The translations under genes were made by a program, and so were the position numbers. Shown here in pieces: positions 1 to 6,910 of a stretch of 24,042 nucleotides of DNA (positions within the stretch are counted from its first letter, which is position 1; each line of letters starts with the position of its first letter). The notes below the pieces were generated by a model. The model searched no databases. It was not told the DNA's origin and saw only the letters and a program-made list of their open reading frames with translations. The DNA is taken from the IMG/VR virus record IMGVR_UViG_3300003892_000013, positions 16,398 through 40,439 of that record; one strand, 5' to 3'. Source of the stretch: a virus.

Positions 1-886
1 ACCTGCACGGGCACGTGCCGGGCGTGTCTTGCCAGATAGGAAACGTGATGCTTCTAGCGATACAACCGCTGCTGAAGTCCACTGAGTACGTAGATGAGCG
101 CCAGTGGCTTCCTGGGCTGAACCGGCTAGGAAGATACGTTCCTTGGCATGTGCAATTTTATTATAGGCAGATAGGCTGATTGGATCTAGAATTAGACGAT
201 CAGCTGCGCCCATATTCATTGCTGAACGAACAGAGGCGTCTTCAATGATGGACTGTGTTAGCGTACCGCCGGCAGAAAGGACTACGGTCTGATCAGATCC
301 ATACTCAGCAAACATAAGATCCTGAGTATTTGACTGAGCATCTGACTGGCGAACTTGCTGATCAACGCCAACCATATTGGGAACCTTAGCTATCAGCAAG
401 AGGGTTGCCGTCGAATACCCCAGCGTTTGAGAAGTCTGACTGACCACGGAAGCAGTCAAATTCAATATCGCCAGCTAGTTTCATCGCAGCATCGGCTGAT
501 GCACGGTCTTCGGCTTTTACGCCATCAAATGCACCAATCATATTTGCTGCTACGGTCACTCTACGGATTGTGCTGTAATACGCCATAGGAACTACCGCAC
601 GAACATAGCTGGATACATCTTCTTCACCAATTCCGCCTTCAAACTGTGCGGAACCCCCAAAGATGCCGTAATCAAGCTGCCTATTGAACTGATGTAGCTG
701 TGACTTGACATCCTTAGAGGGAAGGATTTTCTGTAGTTTAATATGTGAATCGTCGAAAGTGACATTCTGCATGACTGGCGATAGATCTTCTACCATCAAA
801 GCAGCGCCCTGTTCGAGATTCTGTGGAGCAGCCATATAACTGCCTGCTTCCAGGGCTTTCATAAGAGATTGAAGTTGTTCGATCAT
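1..886 (-). CDS. Major capsid protein, frameshifted and cut by the left edge
   Basis: This gene encodes the main shell protein of the phage head. The first frame runs 886 to 386 (166 residues). A second frame, +1 relative to the first, is open from 474 to base 1 and continues the protein without a stop (VPNMVGVDQQVRQSD onward). I therefore read one gene broken by a single-base shift near 386-400. Residues 10-30 hold a motif (KALxAGSxMAAP then NLxQGAAL) of the kind seen at the N-terminus of SPO1-like capsid proteins, where the maturation protease cuts; it recurs in the protease gene at 3185. The body (HIKLQKILPSKDV, QFNRQLDYG, RRVTVAANMIGAFDG) looks like a large myovirus capsid. The start has a strong ribosome site (AAAGGAGAA). 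The gene lies 30 bases after the scaffold-like gene. The family call is from recognised pattern, not a search. Confidence 0.8.
386..400 (-). other. Frameshift junction in the capsid gene
   Basis: Reading the minus strand, the first frame ends N-P-L-A-D-S-stop (TAA at 388-386). The next frame gives I-A-K-V-P-N-M-V-G-V-D and stays open to the window edge. Skipping one base, either the G at 394 or the T of the stop codon, joins them cleanly. There is no homopolymer at the site and no Shine-Dalgarno-like stimulator just upstream. It may be a sequencing or assembly indel, a real mutation, or programmed +1 shifting at the TAA. Confidence 0.7.
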
Positions 887-916
887 TTTTATTTCTCCTT
901 TTAAAAAGCCTCTGCT

Positions 917-1876
917 TTATTTAAGCAGGTGGCTGATACTATTAACGTTTACTTGCCCATTTAGGTAATAACTATTGATTGCCTCACGATCAGATTTCTG
1001 AAGTGATGGATCACTAGCTTTTCTTAGAAGAATTGCATTAATTTCACTTTTGGTAAGCTGTTTCCTTCCATCGCCTTCGCTTTTGGCGACTACGTCTAGA
1101 GAGGTAATAGCCTTACCTTCAGGTGCAGTTTTCTTGACCAGCTTGGTCAAGAATTCTGTGATAGCTTCAAAGTTCTTCTTAAGATTTTCATTTTCAGACT
1201 TAAGAAGCTGTAGTTCCGTTGCTTCTGTTTTTTCCATATTTTTTTCCATATCACTTAGATTTTTCTGATCCTCACTGGCAGGAGACTTAGCTCCAAGAGC
1301 GCCTTTTGGCTCGCTAGGCGATATTTCGCCACCGCTACCATCGGATTTCTTAAGCTTTGCCTTAATCTGCTCAGCACTAAGACCATGTTTAGCTATTTTA
1401 TCCTGTTCTTTACTAGCATCAGATACAGGCCCTTTTGCTCCACGAGGAGCCTTGCCTTCTTCTATGCATTTCATGATCGCATCATGATGGGCTTTTAGTT
1501 CACCTTTACTCATTGAGCGATACATTTTATGCATATGCTCTATGTCTTCATCGTCATAGTCGTGACATTCGTCATCGTCATGACTCTTGTCATCGTGGGC
1601 TTCTGCTTCATCTTTTGATTTAGCTTCATCAGCTTCATCAGCCTCTTTAGCTTCTTTAGCTTCTTTATCTTTATCAGTTGATTTATCTTCTTTCTTTTCT
1701 TCATCTTCGGATTTTTCAATCTTGGACTCTTTATCCTTTTTCTTATCCTCAGATTTATCTTCGCAATCCTCTGATTTAGCTAATTTGAAAGATTCTTCAG
1801 ACTTAGACAAATGAGCAGTAAACTCCCTTTCCACATCTTCGATAAGCTTCGCAAGCTCTTTTTCGGTATACTGCAT
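917..1876 (-). CDS. Acidic, lysine-rich capsid-associated protein, probable scaffold
   Basis: The protein has 319 residues. Residues 1-90 are almost pure K, E, D, S and A. A His/Asp-rich stretch (DDKSHDDDECHDYDDED) follows at about 94-111. A likely coiled coil sits near 215-255 (LLKSENENLKKNFEAITEFL). The K-S-E triplet recurs seven times from end to end. No catalytic motif is visible. The position directly ahead of the capsid gene, the extreme charge and the coiled coil suit a head scaffold or internal core protein, but this is inference from context. The start is supported by GGAGAGGT upstream. The DNA of the low-complexity part is a run of imperfect 9-base repeats. Confidence 0.55.
   Translation of the reverse strand: MQYTEKELAKLIEDVEREFTAHLSKSEESFKLAKSEDCEDKSEDKKKDKESKIEKSEDEEKKEDKSTDKDKEAKEAKEADEADEAKSKDEAEAHDDKSHDDDECHDYDDEDIEHMHKMYRSMSKGELKAHHDAIMKCIEEGKAPRGAKGPVSDASKEQDKIAKHGLSAEQIKAKLKKSDGSGGEISPSEPKGALGAKSPASEDQKNLSDMEKNMEKTEATELQLLKSENENLKKNFEAITEFLTKLVKKTAPEGKAITSLDVVAKSEGDGRKQLTKSEINAILLRKASDPSLQKSDREAINSYYLNGQVNVNSISHLLK
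1605..1676 (-). repeat. Imperfect 9-base tandem repeat inside the scaffold-like gene
   Basis: On the plus strand the units are GCTTCATCA, GCTTCATCA, GCCTCTTTA, GCTTCTTTA and GCTTCTTTA at 1623-1667, with degenerate units on each side. The 9-base period keeps the reading frame and encodes the triplets DEA and KEA. Slippage here would change the length of the charged tract without breaking the gene. Confidence 0.75.
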
Positions 1877-1902
1877 GGTAAATACCTCTCCAGTTAGACC
1901 GA

Positions 1903-2367
1903 TTAAGCGCCTTTAGTGGGCCAATATAGATGGTCGATATCCAAAGATGGTGCGGTAGCTTCGCTATTAGCTTTGGTTACTGCGCTACCGTTTGCGATTT
2001 CAATAAGTTTATAACGCATTCCGAAAGCAAAGAGTTCCCATTTAAGCACATCTAGATCTGCCTGAGATGGAATTGGCTTACCACTAGCATCTTTTTCATA
2101 GCTGATTGAGCTAATGCCTGGAGTATAGGCAAGAAGCGAATTTCCAAACACATCTTTAGAAACCGCATCAACCTGCTGCATTCGAATTAGAACAACTGGC
2201 TGACCAGCCGCTTCATTGGCATCTTTTGAAACAAAAATGAGTGGAGCGCCGTTTTCATCAAGTGCCTCACGAACAGTATTTAGACCGGCCCCATTCTTTA
2301 GGCGGACTGTAAGGCGATCAACTAAATCTCGGGCGCTACCCAGAACTTTTTGACTTGAGATAATCAT
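1903..2367 (-). CDS. Unknown protein of the head operon (154 residues)
   Basis: First gene of the minus-strand capsid operon. I do not recognise a family. The sequence is mixed alpha/beta with no signal peptide, membrane segment or cysteine motif. It opens MIISSQKVLGSARDLVDRLT and ends in DIDHLYWPTKGA. A very good ribosome site (AAAGGAGAT, 8 bases before ATG) implies strong translation. Its place ahead of scaffold and capsid suggests a virion protein such as a head decoration, completion or capsid-associated protein, but nothing in the sequence proves this. Confidence 0.6.
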   Translation of the reverse strand: MIISSQKVLGSARDLVDRLTVRLKNGAGLNTVREALDENGAPLIFVSKDANEAAGQPVVLIRMQQVDAVSKDVFGNSLLAYTPGISSISYEKDASGKPIPSQADLDVLKWELFAFGMRYKLIEIANGSAVTKANSEATAPSLDIDHLYWPTKGA

Positions 2368-2394
2368 TTTATAAATCTCCTTTAAAGTTTTAAT

Positions 2395-2500
2395 GTGTTA
2401 ACACTACCAATTCGTAAGCGAACTGGTTAACTTTGCAATATAATTAAAATATTAGTTTTTAAGAAAAAAATCTTTTATTTCGATTAGTTAACTTAACTAA
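2395..2500. promoter_or_regulatory. Cluster of GTTAAC palindromes between divergent genes
   Basis: Three GTTAAC hexamers lie in this divergent gap, at 2397-2402, 2426-2431 and 2487-2492. The first is the centre of a perfect 10-base palindrome (GTGTTAACAC, 2395-2404). The third is part of a 17-base palindrome (TTAGTTAA-C-TTAACTAA, 2484-2500). Between them is a hairpin, ACCAATTCG-TAAG-CGAACTGGT (2406-2427), with one mismatch. The arrangement looks like operator sites controlling the capsid operon and the HNH/protease pair. The function is inferred. Confidence 0.4.
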
Positions 2501-2522
2501 ACTGCAATTTTCGTAATTATGA

Positions 2523-2528
2523 TATAAT
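2523..2528 (+). promoter_or_regulatory. Candidate -10 box TATAAT for the HNH/protease pair
   Basis: A perfect TATAAT ends 9 bases before the ATG at 2538, with no recognisable -35 and no ribosome site in between. If used, the transcript would be leaderless or nearly so. In such AT-rich DNA a chance match is possible. Confidence 0.3.
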
Positions 2529-2537
2529 CTTATTGAT

Positions 2538-3182
2538 ATGAAAGACTTTTTTAGACGATGTTTGAAATGTAGGAATGAAAAACCGTTAAATGAATTCTAT
2601 AGAGATCCAAAAAGTCGAAGCGGATTTTATCATAGATGTAAGCCATGTACTGATTTTTATTACAAAAAATGTTCTAAATGTAAAGAAATCAAGTCAAAAG
2701 ATAGATTTTATAAAAACAAGAATACTAAGGACAAACTAGAATCTTGTTGTCGATCATGTAAGGGCAAAGAGAAAGAAACTTTTGATACCTATTTTGCTCG
2801 ACATAAAAAAGAGATTATAAAAGCACATAATGACAGGGAGCGTAAAAGAAAAAAAGAAGATCCTATTTTCAAAATAAAACAAAATCTAAAAACAAGGCTT
2901 GCTACTGCCATAAAACGTTCTCGATGGAATAAGACTGCTAAATTTAATGAATATATAGGCTGCTCATTAGAAGAATTAAAGAAACATATAGAGAAACAAT
3001 GGGAAATAGGAATGAATTGGTCTAATTATGGAAGATATAAGAATTGTTGGAGTATAGGTTATATTTATCCACTGTCTTTATGTAAAGATGTAGAGACTGC
3101 CATAAAAGCTTGCCATTATAGTAACTTAAGACCTATGTGGCATCAGGATAATATGAAAAAAAGCAATAAAACCAATCTTTAA
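2538..3182 (+). CDS. Zinc-finger HNH-type homing-like protein, catalytic motif lost
   Basis: The protein has 214 residues. Two tandem zinc-binding units come first: C8/C11 with C34/C37, and C45/C48 with C71/C74, each CxxC-x22-CxxC. The C-terminal half (140-211) matches the phage HNH layout: IGCSLEELKKHIE, then GMNWSNYG, then NLRPMWHQDNMKKSNK. In active members the core reads WHIDHIIPL. Here it reads WSIGYIYPL (171-179), so the metal-binding and catalytic H, D and H have become S, G and Y. DNA binding may persist, but cutting is unlikely. Such genes are usually free-standing mobile elements in phage genomes. It ends 2 bases before the protease start and may have been kept for regulation. Confidence 0.75.
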   Translation: MKDFFRRCLKCRNEKPLNEFYRDPKSRSGFYHRCKPCTDFYYKKCSKCKEIKSKDRFYKNKNTKDKLESCCRSCKGKEKETFDTYFARHKKEIIKAHNDRERKRKKEDPIFKIKQNLKTRLATAIKRSRWNKTAKFNEYIGCSLEELKKHIEKQWEIGMNWSNYGRYKNCWSIGYIYPLSLCKDVETAIKACHYSNLRPMWHQDNMKKSNKTNL

Positions 3183-3184
3183 GT

Positions 3185-4786
3185 ATGTCCACTTTTATTC
3201 ATGGTATAGCCGCTTCTGAAAATATTGATAGTTCTGGCGAACGTATTCTTATGAGCGGTTTGGATATCTCAACTCTTGAAAAAGACGGCTGTTTTAATTG
3301 GGAACACCAAGGTAAAAGTCCAGACCAAGTAGTCGGTAAAATTTTAAAGGCTAGAAAAATTTTTTCTGAACAAGACTGTGAGGATGATCATCAAAGATAT
3401 TTTTGGGATAAGGTAAAAACACCCTATTTATATGTAATGGGTGAACTTTTTGATGATTATACCGATTCAGCTAGGGATGTTGCCGGTAAATTTAGGTACG
3501 ATTTTGATAAAAAAAATCAAAATGAACGTCCAATAATGAATTTTTCCATTGAAGGCGCTAAAATTGATAAAAAAGGTATAGATATCGTAAGATCTATTGC
3601 CAGAAAAGTAACAATTACGGTTTTACCGTGCAATAAAGTTGCTATGGCCGAAATGATTGTTTCGGATAATAAACCAAAAGATGATTTAGATAATATTTTT
3701 AAGGCCGAAAATAAATTTGAAATTGAATTATTTAAAGATGAAAAATCTGAACTATTTTCCCTACTTAATAAAAAAGAAGACCGTAGTATACACGCCAATA
3801 AGCTCGGCGTAGATCCAATAGAAAAAGAGGGATTACAAATTACCGGTGCCCCTCAATCTGCTCCGGCCTTGCTTGGTTCTGAAACAATAAATAAAGCTCA
3901 GGTTCCTGGCAGTAAATATTCACCGTCTGAATCTGTTCAGTCTAAATCTCCTAGCAATAAATTTCCTAAATTTGGTCCAATTTCTACTAAGTCTCGTGAC
4001 CTAGGTAAACAAATTGGTCAAACCAAAAGCGGAAAGGCCGTAATGAGCCATGCTAAGCCATTAGACTATAAGGGATGGTCTGCCCAGGATCATCGAGATG
4101 CTGCCAATATTCATTACGCGCACGCCGAAGAAGGTAAGGGAATTCCAGGGGCTACACATTTCGATACTGCTAAACGCCATATGGCCATAGCCGGTCGTGA
4201 GGAAAGGCGGCAGGCTGTAATGGCCGCCAGACGTGCCGCTGCCTTGTCTAGGGCCGATATAAACACTTCTAGAATGAATCGTTCTTTGCCCACAATGGAA
4301 CATCCAGCAATGATGCCTCCTCCTAGCTTTCCGGATAAAGCAAGGGTTGCTAAAGCCTTATCTGCCGGTTCTGCAATGGCCGCCCCTGGTAACTTAGTTC
4401 AAGGCGCTGCCCTTGGAAAAGAAAGCATTAATAAAAAAACAAAAAACAAGTGGCTTGCTCGTGCTGAAGAGGAATACTCTAAATGGGATAAAAAAGAAGA
4501 ATTTAGAAAATATATGTCTCATCGTCTGCCTCATCTTACTAAAGGTGAAATTGATGCTATTGGTCAAGTATTAGCCCTCAGTAAGACTTTACAAATGGAA
4601 AGATCTCTTAGGAAACTCAATAAGCAATATTCTGCTTATGAGCCTATTCATAGTTATACGGTTAAAAATGAAAAACCTGTTGAAAAATTTGACGATGTAG
4701 TAATGGGCGTTGCCGCAAAAGGTTCTGATATTTTAATGGCGCATGAACCTAATTCTAAAAAACTAAAGAAATTATTCCCCTTCTAA
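3185..4786 (+). CDS. Prohead maturation protease with long C-terminal extension
   Basis: The protein has 533 residues. The N-terminal 160 fit the XkdF/T4 gp21-like serine protease fold: a likely catalytic His in FNWEHQGK (H41), and the serine motif MNFSIEGA (S121) followed by RKVTITVLPCNKVAMAE. It would cleave scaffold and capsid N-termini inside the prohead. Beyond about 165 the chain is hydrophilic. Residues 302-340 hold two related helical units (DHRDAANIHYAHAEE, then HFDTAKRHMAIAGREE). Residues 390-410 repeat the capsid N-terminal motif (KALxAGSxMAAP, NLxQGAAL; 17 of 21 identical). The extension may act as a built-in scaffold that the protease itself removes. The ATG lies just after the HNH stop without a clear ribosome site, so translation may be coupled. 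Confidence 0.75.
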   Translation: MSTFIHGIAASENIDSSGERILMSGLDISTLEKDGCFNWEHQGKSPDQVVGKILKARKIFSEQDCEDDHQRYFWDKVKTPYLYVMGELFDDYTDSARDVAGKFRYDFDKKNQNERPIMNFSIEGAKIDKKGIDIVRSIARKVTITVLPCNKVAMAEMIVSDNKPKDDLDNIFKAENKFEIELFKDEKSELFSLLNKKEDRSIHANKLGVDPIEKEGLQITGAPQSAPALLGSETINKAQVPGSKYSPSESVQSKSPSNKFPKFGPISTKSRDLGKQIGQTKSGKAVMSHAKPLDYKGWSAQDHRDAANIHYAHAEEGKGIPGATHFDTAKRHMAIAGREERRQAVMAARRAAALSRADINTSRMNRSLPTMEHPAMMPPPSFPDKARVAKALSAGSAMAAPGNLVQGAALGKESINKKTKNKWLARAEEEYSKWDKKEEFRKYMSHRLPHLTKGEIDAIGQVLALSKTLQMERSLRKLNKQYSAYEPIHSYTVKNEKPVEKFDDVVMGVAAKGSDILMAHEPNSKKLKKLFPF

Positions 4787-4813
4787 AAATTAAAAATAAT
4801 AGTTTTTCAATTT
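4787..4813. terminator. Possible bidirectional terminator between convergent genes
   Basis: AAATTAAAAA, loop TAATAG, then TTTTTCAATTT forms a ten-pair, all A/T stem with one bulge, between the protease and the convergent peptidase. The stem has no GC core, so strength is doubtful. Confidence 0.3.
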
Positions 4814-4843
4814 GCATTATACAATAAAATAAAATTTTACAAA

Positions 4844-5275
4844 TTATACGCGAAAATATCGCCCACTAGGACCTACAGAACGTAGATCTACATGAACCCA
4901 CGTAGTTGTTCCATATTCCATGCGAATCTTAAGCTGATCTAATAGCGGTAAAAGTTTGTCTTTTACTTCCTGAATAGTTAAATGTCCGTTACAATCAAAA
5001 TCGCAAGCTAAACTCATAGCGTGTACGTCCATGCCTGTTGGCGGAAAAATATTATGAGCAAGATTATATTTGGCACTTCTAAACATAGAATGCACATTCA
5101 TTGGACACCCGAGTATACTTCTAATTTCTTCTAATTTTTGACAAAGCGTTATAAGTTTGTTAAAGTCAGCTCCGTCCGCTTCAGTAGCCAATCTGCCCCA
5201 AGAACGAAGCATTAAAGCATCTTTCACAGTGAAATGTGGAGTAATTTTATCATTTTTATTCGTCCAATTTATCAT
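4844..5275 (-). CDS. M15-type peptidoglycan peptidase, probable endolysin
   Basis: The protein has 143 residues, normal for a single-domain M15 (Peptidase_M15_3) enzyme. These zinc peptidases cut peptide cross-links in bacterial cell walls, either as lysis enzymes or as virion-borne enzymes for entry. Visible features are VHSMFRSAKYN (61-71, the usual substrate-side R), the first zinc pair in DVHAMSLACDFD (H85, D92), and the last ligand in WVHVDL (H128). There is no signal peptide or transmembrane segment, so if it is the endolysin a holin would be needed from elsewhere. The ATG follows AGAGGT. It is a single-gene minus-strand unit between two plus-strand units. The cell-wall chemistry of the host cannot be read from it. 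Confidence 0.8.
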   Translation of the reverse strand: MINWTNKNDKITPHFTVKDALMLRSWGRLATEADGADFNKLITLCQKLEEIRSILGCPMNVHSMFRSAKYNLAHNIFPPTGMDVHAMSLACDFDCNGHLTIQEVKDKLLPLLDQLKIRMEYGTTTWVHVDLRSVGPSGRYFRV

Positions 5276-5340
5276 ATTTACCTCTTGATTGATTAGTGTA
5301 TATTCGGATATTATATAAAATAAGATTATTTGGAGGTTCG

Positions 5341-6165
5341 ATGGACGTTAAGGTTTGCAATTTGCGATCAAATGATTTTGAAGAAAATTTGATTTATTCG
5401 GTCAGAAATACTGGTTTTGCGATTATTACACATCATGGCATCGATCATTCCTTTATCAAAGAAACTCAAATGGCCTGGAAAATTTTCTTTTTAAATAACA
5501 ACTCTTATAAAGAGTTATATATTAATTCTGTTGATCCAAATATGGGTTACAAAGGTTTTAAAAGCGAAAAAGCTTTAGGTGCTGAAAAGGCTGATTTGAA
5601 AGAATTTTTTCATTGGAAACCTGGACAAAAGATACCTTATGAGGTTTCTACACTTACGCAACACATGTTTTATCAACTTGAAGATGTGTCAATGAAAATA
5701 TTGGGAGTGTTAGATAGACACTATGATATCCCAAATCCTGGCTTTCAAAATTCTTGTTTAGATAGTGACAATACTTTGCTAAGAGCATTATACTATCCGG
5801 CCCTTAATTTTGATAATGAATCAGGAGCCGTTAGAGCCGCTGCTCATGAAGATATTAATTTTATTACTCTTCTTGTAGCCGCAAGTGCCCCTGGTCTTCA
5901 GGTCAAAGATAAAAACGGTAGATGGCATGACGTACCGCATGAAGATAATAGTATTACAGTTAATATTGGAGATATGCTTCAGTTAGCTTCTGGAGGTATG
6001 TATAAATCTACTACTCATAGAGTTATTAATCCAGATAATTATAACTCAGATCGTGTTAGTATTCCTCTTTTTGTTCATCCGCATAGTAATACACTGCTTG
6101 CGGATGGAATAACCGCTAAAAAGTTTCTTGAACAGCGTTTGGATAAAATTTATCAAAAGGTGTAA
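5341..6165 (+). CDS. 2-oxoglutarate/Fe(II)-dependent oxygenase, isopenicillin N synthase-like
   Basis: I start it at 5341, where GGAGG sits 5 bases upstream; an in-frame ATG at 5296 has no such site. The protein then has 274 residues, close to the family norm of 280-330. The N-terminal DIOX_N-like part is NTGFAIITHHGI (23-34). The iron ligands are HED (H169, D171) and H226 (STTHRVINP). The co-substrate residues are in DRVSIPLF (R238, S240). The enzyme would hydroxylate, desaturate or cyclise a small molecule, or modify a protein or base; the substrate is not visible. It heads a three-gene plus-strand cassette set among head genes. All metal and co-substrate residues are intact, so it is probably active. 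Confidence 0.85.
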   Translation: MDVKVCNLRSNDFEENLIYSVRNTGFAIITHHGIDHSFIKETQMAWKIFFLNNNSYKELYINSVDPNMGYKGFKSEKALGAEKADLKEFFHWKPGQKIPYEVSTLTQHMFYQLEDVSMKILGVLDRHYDIPNPGFQNSCLDSDNTLLRALYYPALNFDNESGAVRAAAHEDINFITLLVAASAPGLQVKDKNGRWHDVPHEDNSITVNIGDMLQLASGGMYKSTTHRVINPDNYNSDRVSIPLFVHPHSNTLLADGITAKKFLEQRLDKIYQKV

Positions 6166-6166
6166 A

Positions 6167-6424
6167 ATGAAAAATTTGAACGTTCACGAAGGAGATGTAC
6201 TTCTTTTGTTAGATGGTCGAATACTTCGTGTTATGTGCTTACGTTCCAATAGTTTAAACGACTCTGATTTAAGCATAGTTCAGTTTCTTGATAGAAACGA
6301 GGAATCTTATATATCACTCAATACACTTCACATTGAACATAATCTAGGCCAAAATTGTCATATACTTGCTTATTTTTACATGTCCAGAAGTATTCATTTA
6401 CGTCTAAATAAAATGATATGGTGA
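6167..6424 (+). CDS. Small unknown protein (85 residues)
   Basis: The start at 6167 has AAAGGTG just upstream, inside the end of the oxygenase gene, and the gap to the oxygenase stop is one base. A longer in-frame start at 6128 would overlap the oxygenase by 38 bases and has no ribosome site. The N-terminal half looks beta-rich (NVHEGDVLLLLDGRILRVMC). No family is recognised and there are no cysteine clusters or membrane segments. It is probably co-translated with the oxygenase. Confidence 0.55.
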   Translation: MKNLNVHEGDVLLLLDGRILRVMCLRSNSLNDSDLSIVQFLDRNEESYISLNTLHIEHNLGQNCHILAYFYMSRSIHLRLNKMIW

Positions 6425-6428
6425 TTTT

Positions 6429-6755
6429 ATGAGACTTAGGATAAATTTTGGAGATTCTGATTCAAGTGAAGAAATTTTTTGGTGGAAACCATTAGAAGAT
6501 TTTCCAAAGATTTTAGAATATGATGGCCATAAATGGTCATGGTTTATGTATGATACAGATAAAACCAAAACAGTAGATTATATATTAACTTTTACTAAAA
6601 TTCCTACCTACGATCCTTATTATGGAGTTTATGCGCCTACTTTAGATCAGCTTATAGCTAACCCTTATGGACCTAAGTGCGAATGTGGTTCCGAATCTAT
6701 CCATGGACCCAAAGGAGGACATAGCTATTGGTGTCCTAAATATGTCAAATTATAG
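6429..6755 (+). CDS. Small unknown protein with a C-terminal Cys/His cluster (108 residues)
   Basis: The protein is rich in aromatic residues (IFWWKPLEDF, KWSWFMYDTD). The end carries CECGSESIHGPKGGHSYWCP (C89, C91, H97, H103, C106), which could bind one zinc ion. No catalytic family is recognised. It is the last gene of the oxygenase cassette and starts 4 bases after the previous stop. Confidence 0.6.
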   Translation: MRLRINFGDSDSSEEIFWWKPLEDFPKILEYDGHKWSWFMYDTDKTKTVDYILTFTKIPTYDPYYGVYAPTLDQLIANPYGPKCECGSESIHGPKGGHSYWCPKYVKL

Positions 6756-6873
6756 AATAGTATTTAAATTATTGAATTAAACTATAAGATTAATAAAAAG
6801 TAAGTACGTGACTTTATCCGTGTGAATATGTCGTAGGGATTCTAAAATACATTAAATCTTTGATTATAGCCTT

Positions 6874-6907
6874 AAATGTGATTTCACACATTTTACAAAA
6901 AGTGTGT
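6874..6907. terminator. Possible terminator between convergent operons
   Basis: Two overlapping hairpins lie in the 155-base gap: AAATGTG-ATTTCA-CACATTT (6874-6893), which runs into TTTT, and ACACATTTT-ACA-AAAAGTGTGT (6886-6907, one bulge). Plus- and minus-strand genes converge here, so a two-way terminator is plausible. Nothing else is seen in the gap. Confidence 0.35.
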
Positions 6908-6910
6908 AAT

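Noticed and set aside
1050-1814. Plus-strand open frames rich in Ser, Phe and Leu opposite the scaffold-like gene
   Set aside because: They are the antisense of Lys/Glu/Asp repeats; no ribosome sites and no domain content.
3517-4303. Minus-strand open frames inside the protease gene
   Set aside because: They are shadows of the protease frame, which carries catalytic motifs.
5296-5340. Longer start of the oxygenase gene at 5296
   Set aside because: The ATG at 5341 has GGAGG at the right distance; the extra 15 residues are basic/hydrophobic and outside the family alignment.
6128-6166. Longer start of the 85-residue protein at 6128
   Set aside because: It would overlap the oxygenase by 38 bases; the ATG at 6167 has AAAGGTG upstream.
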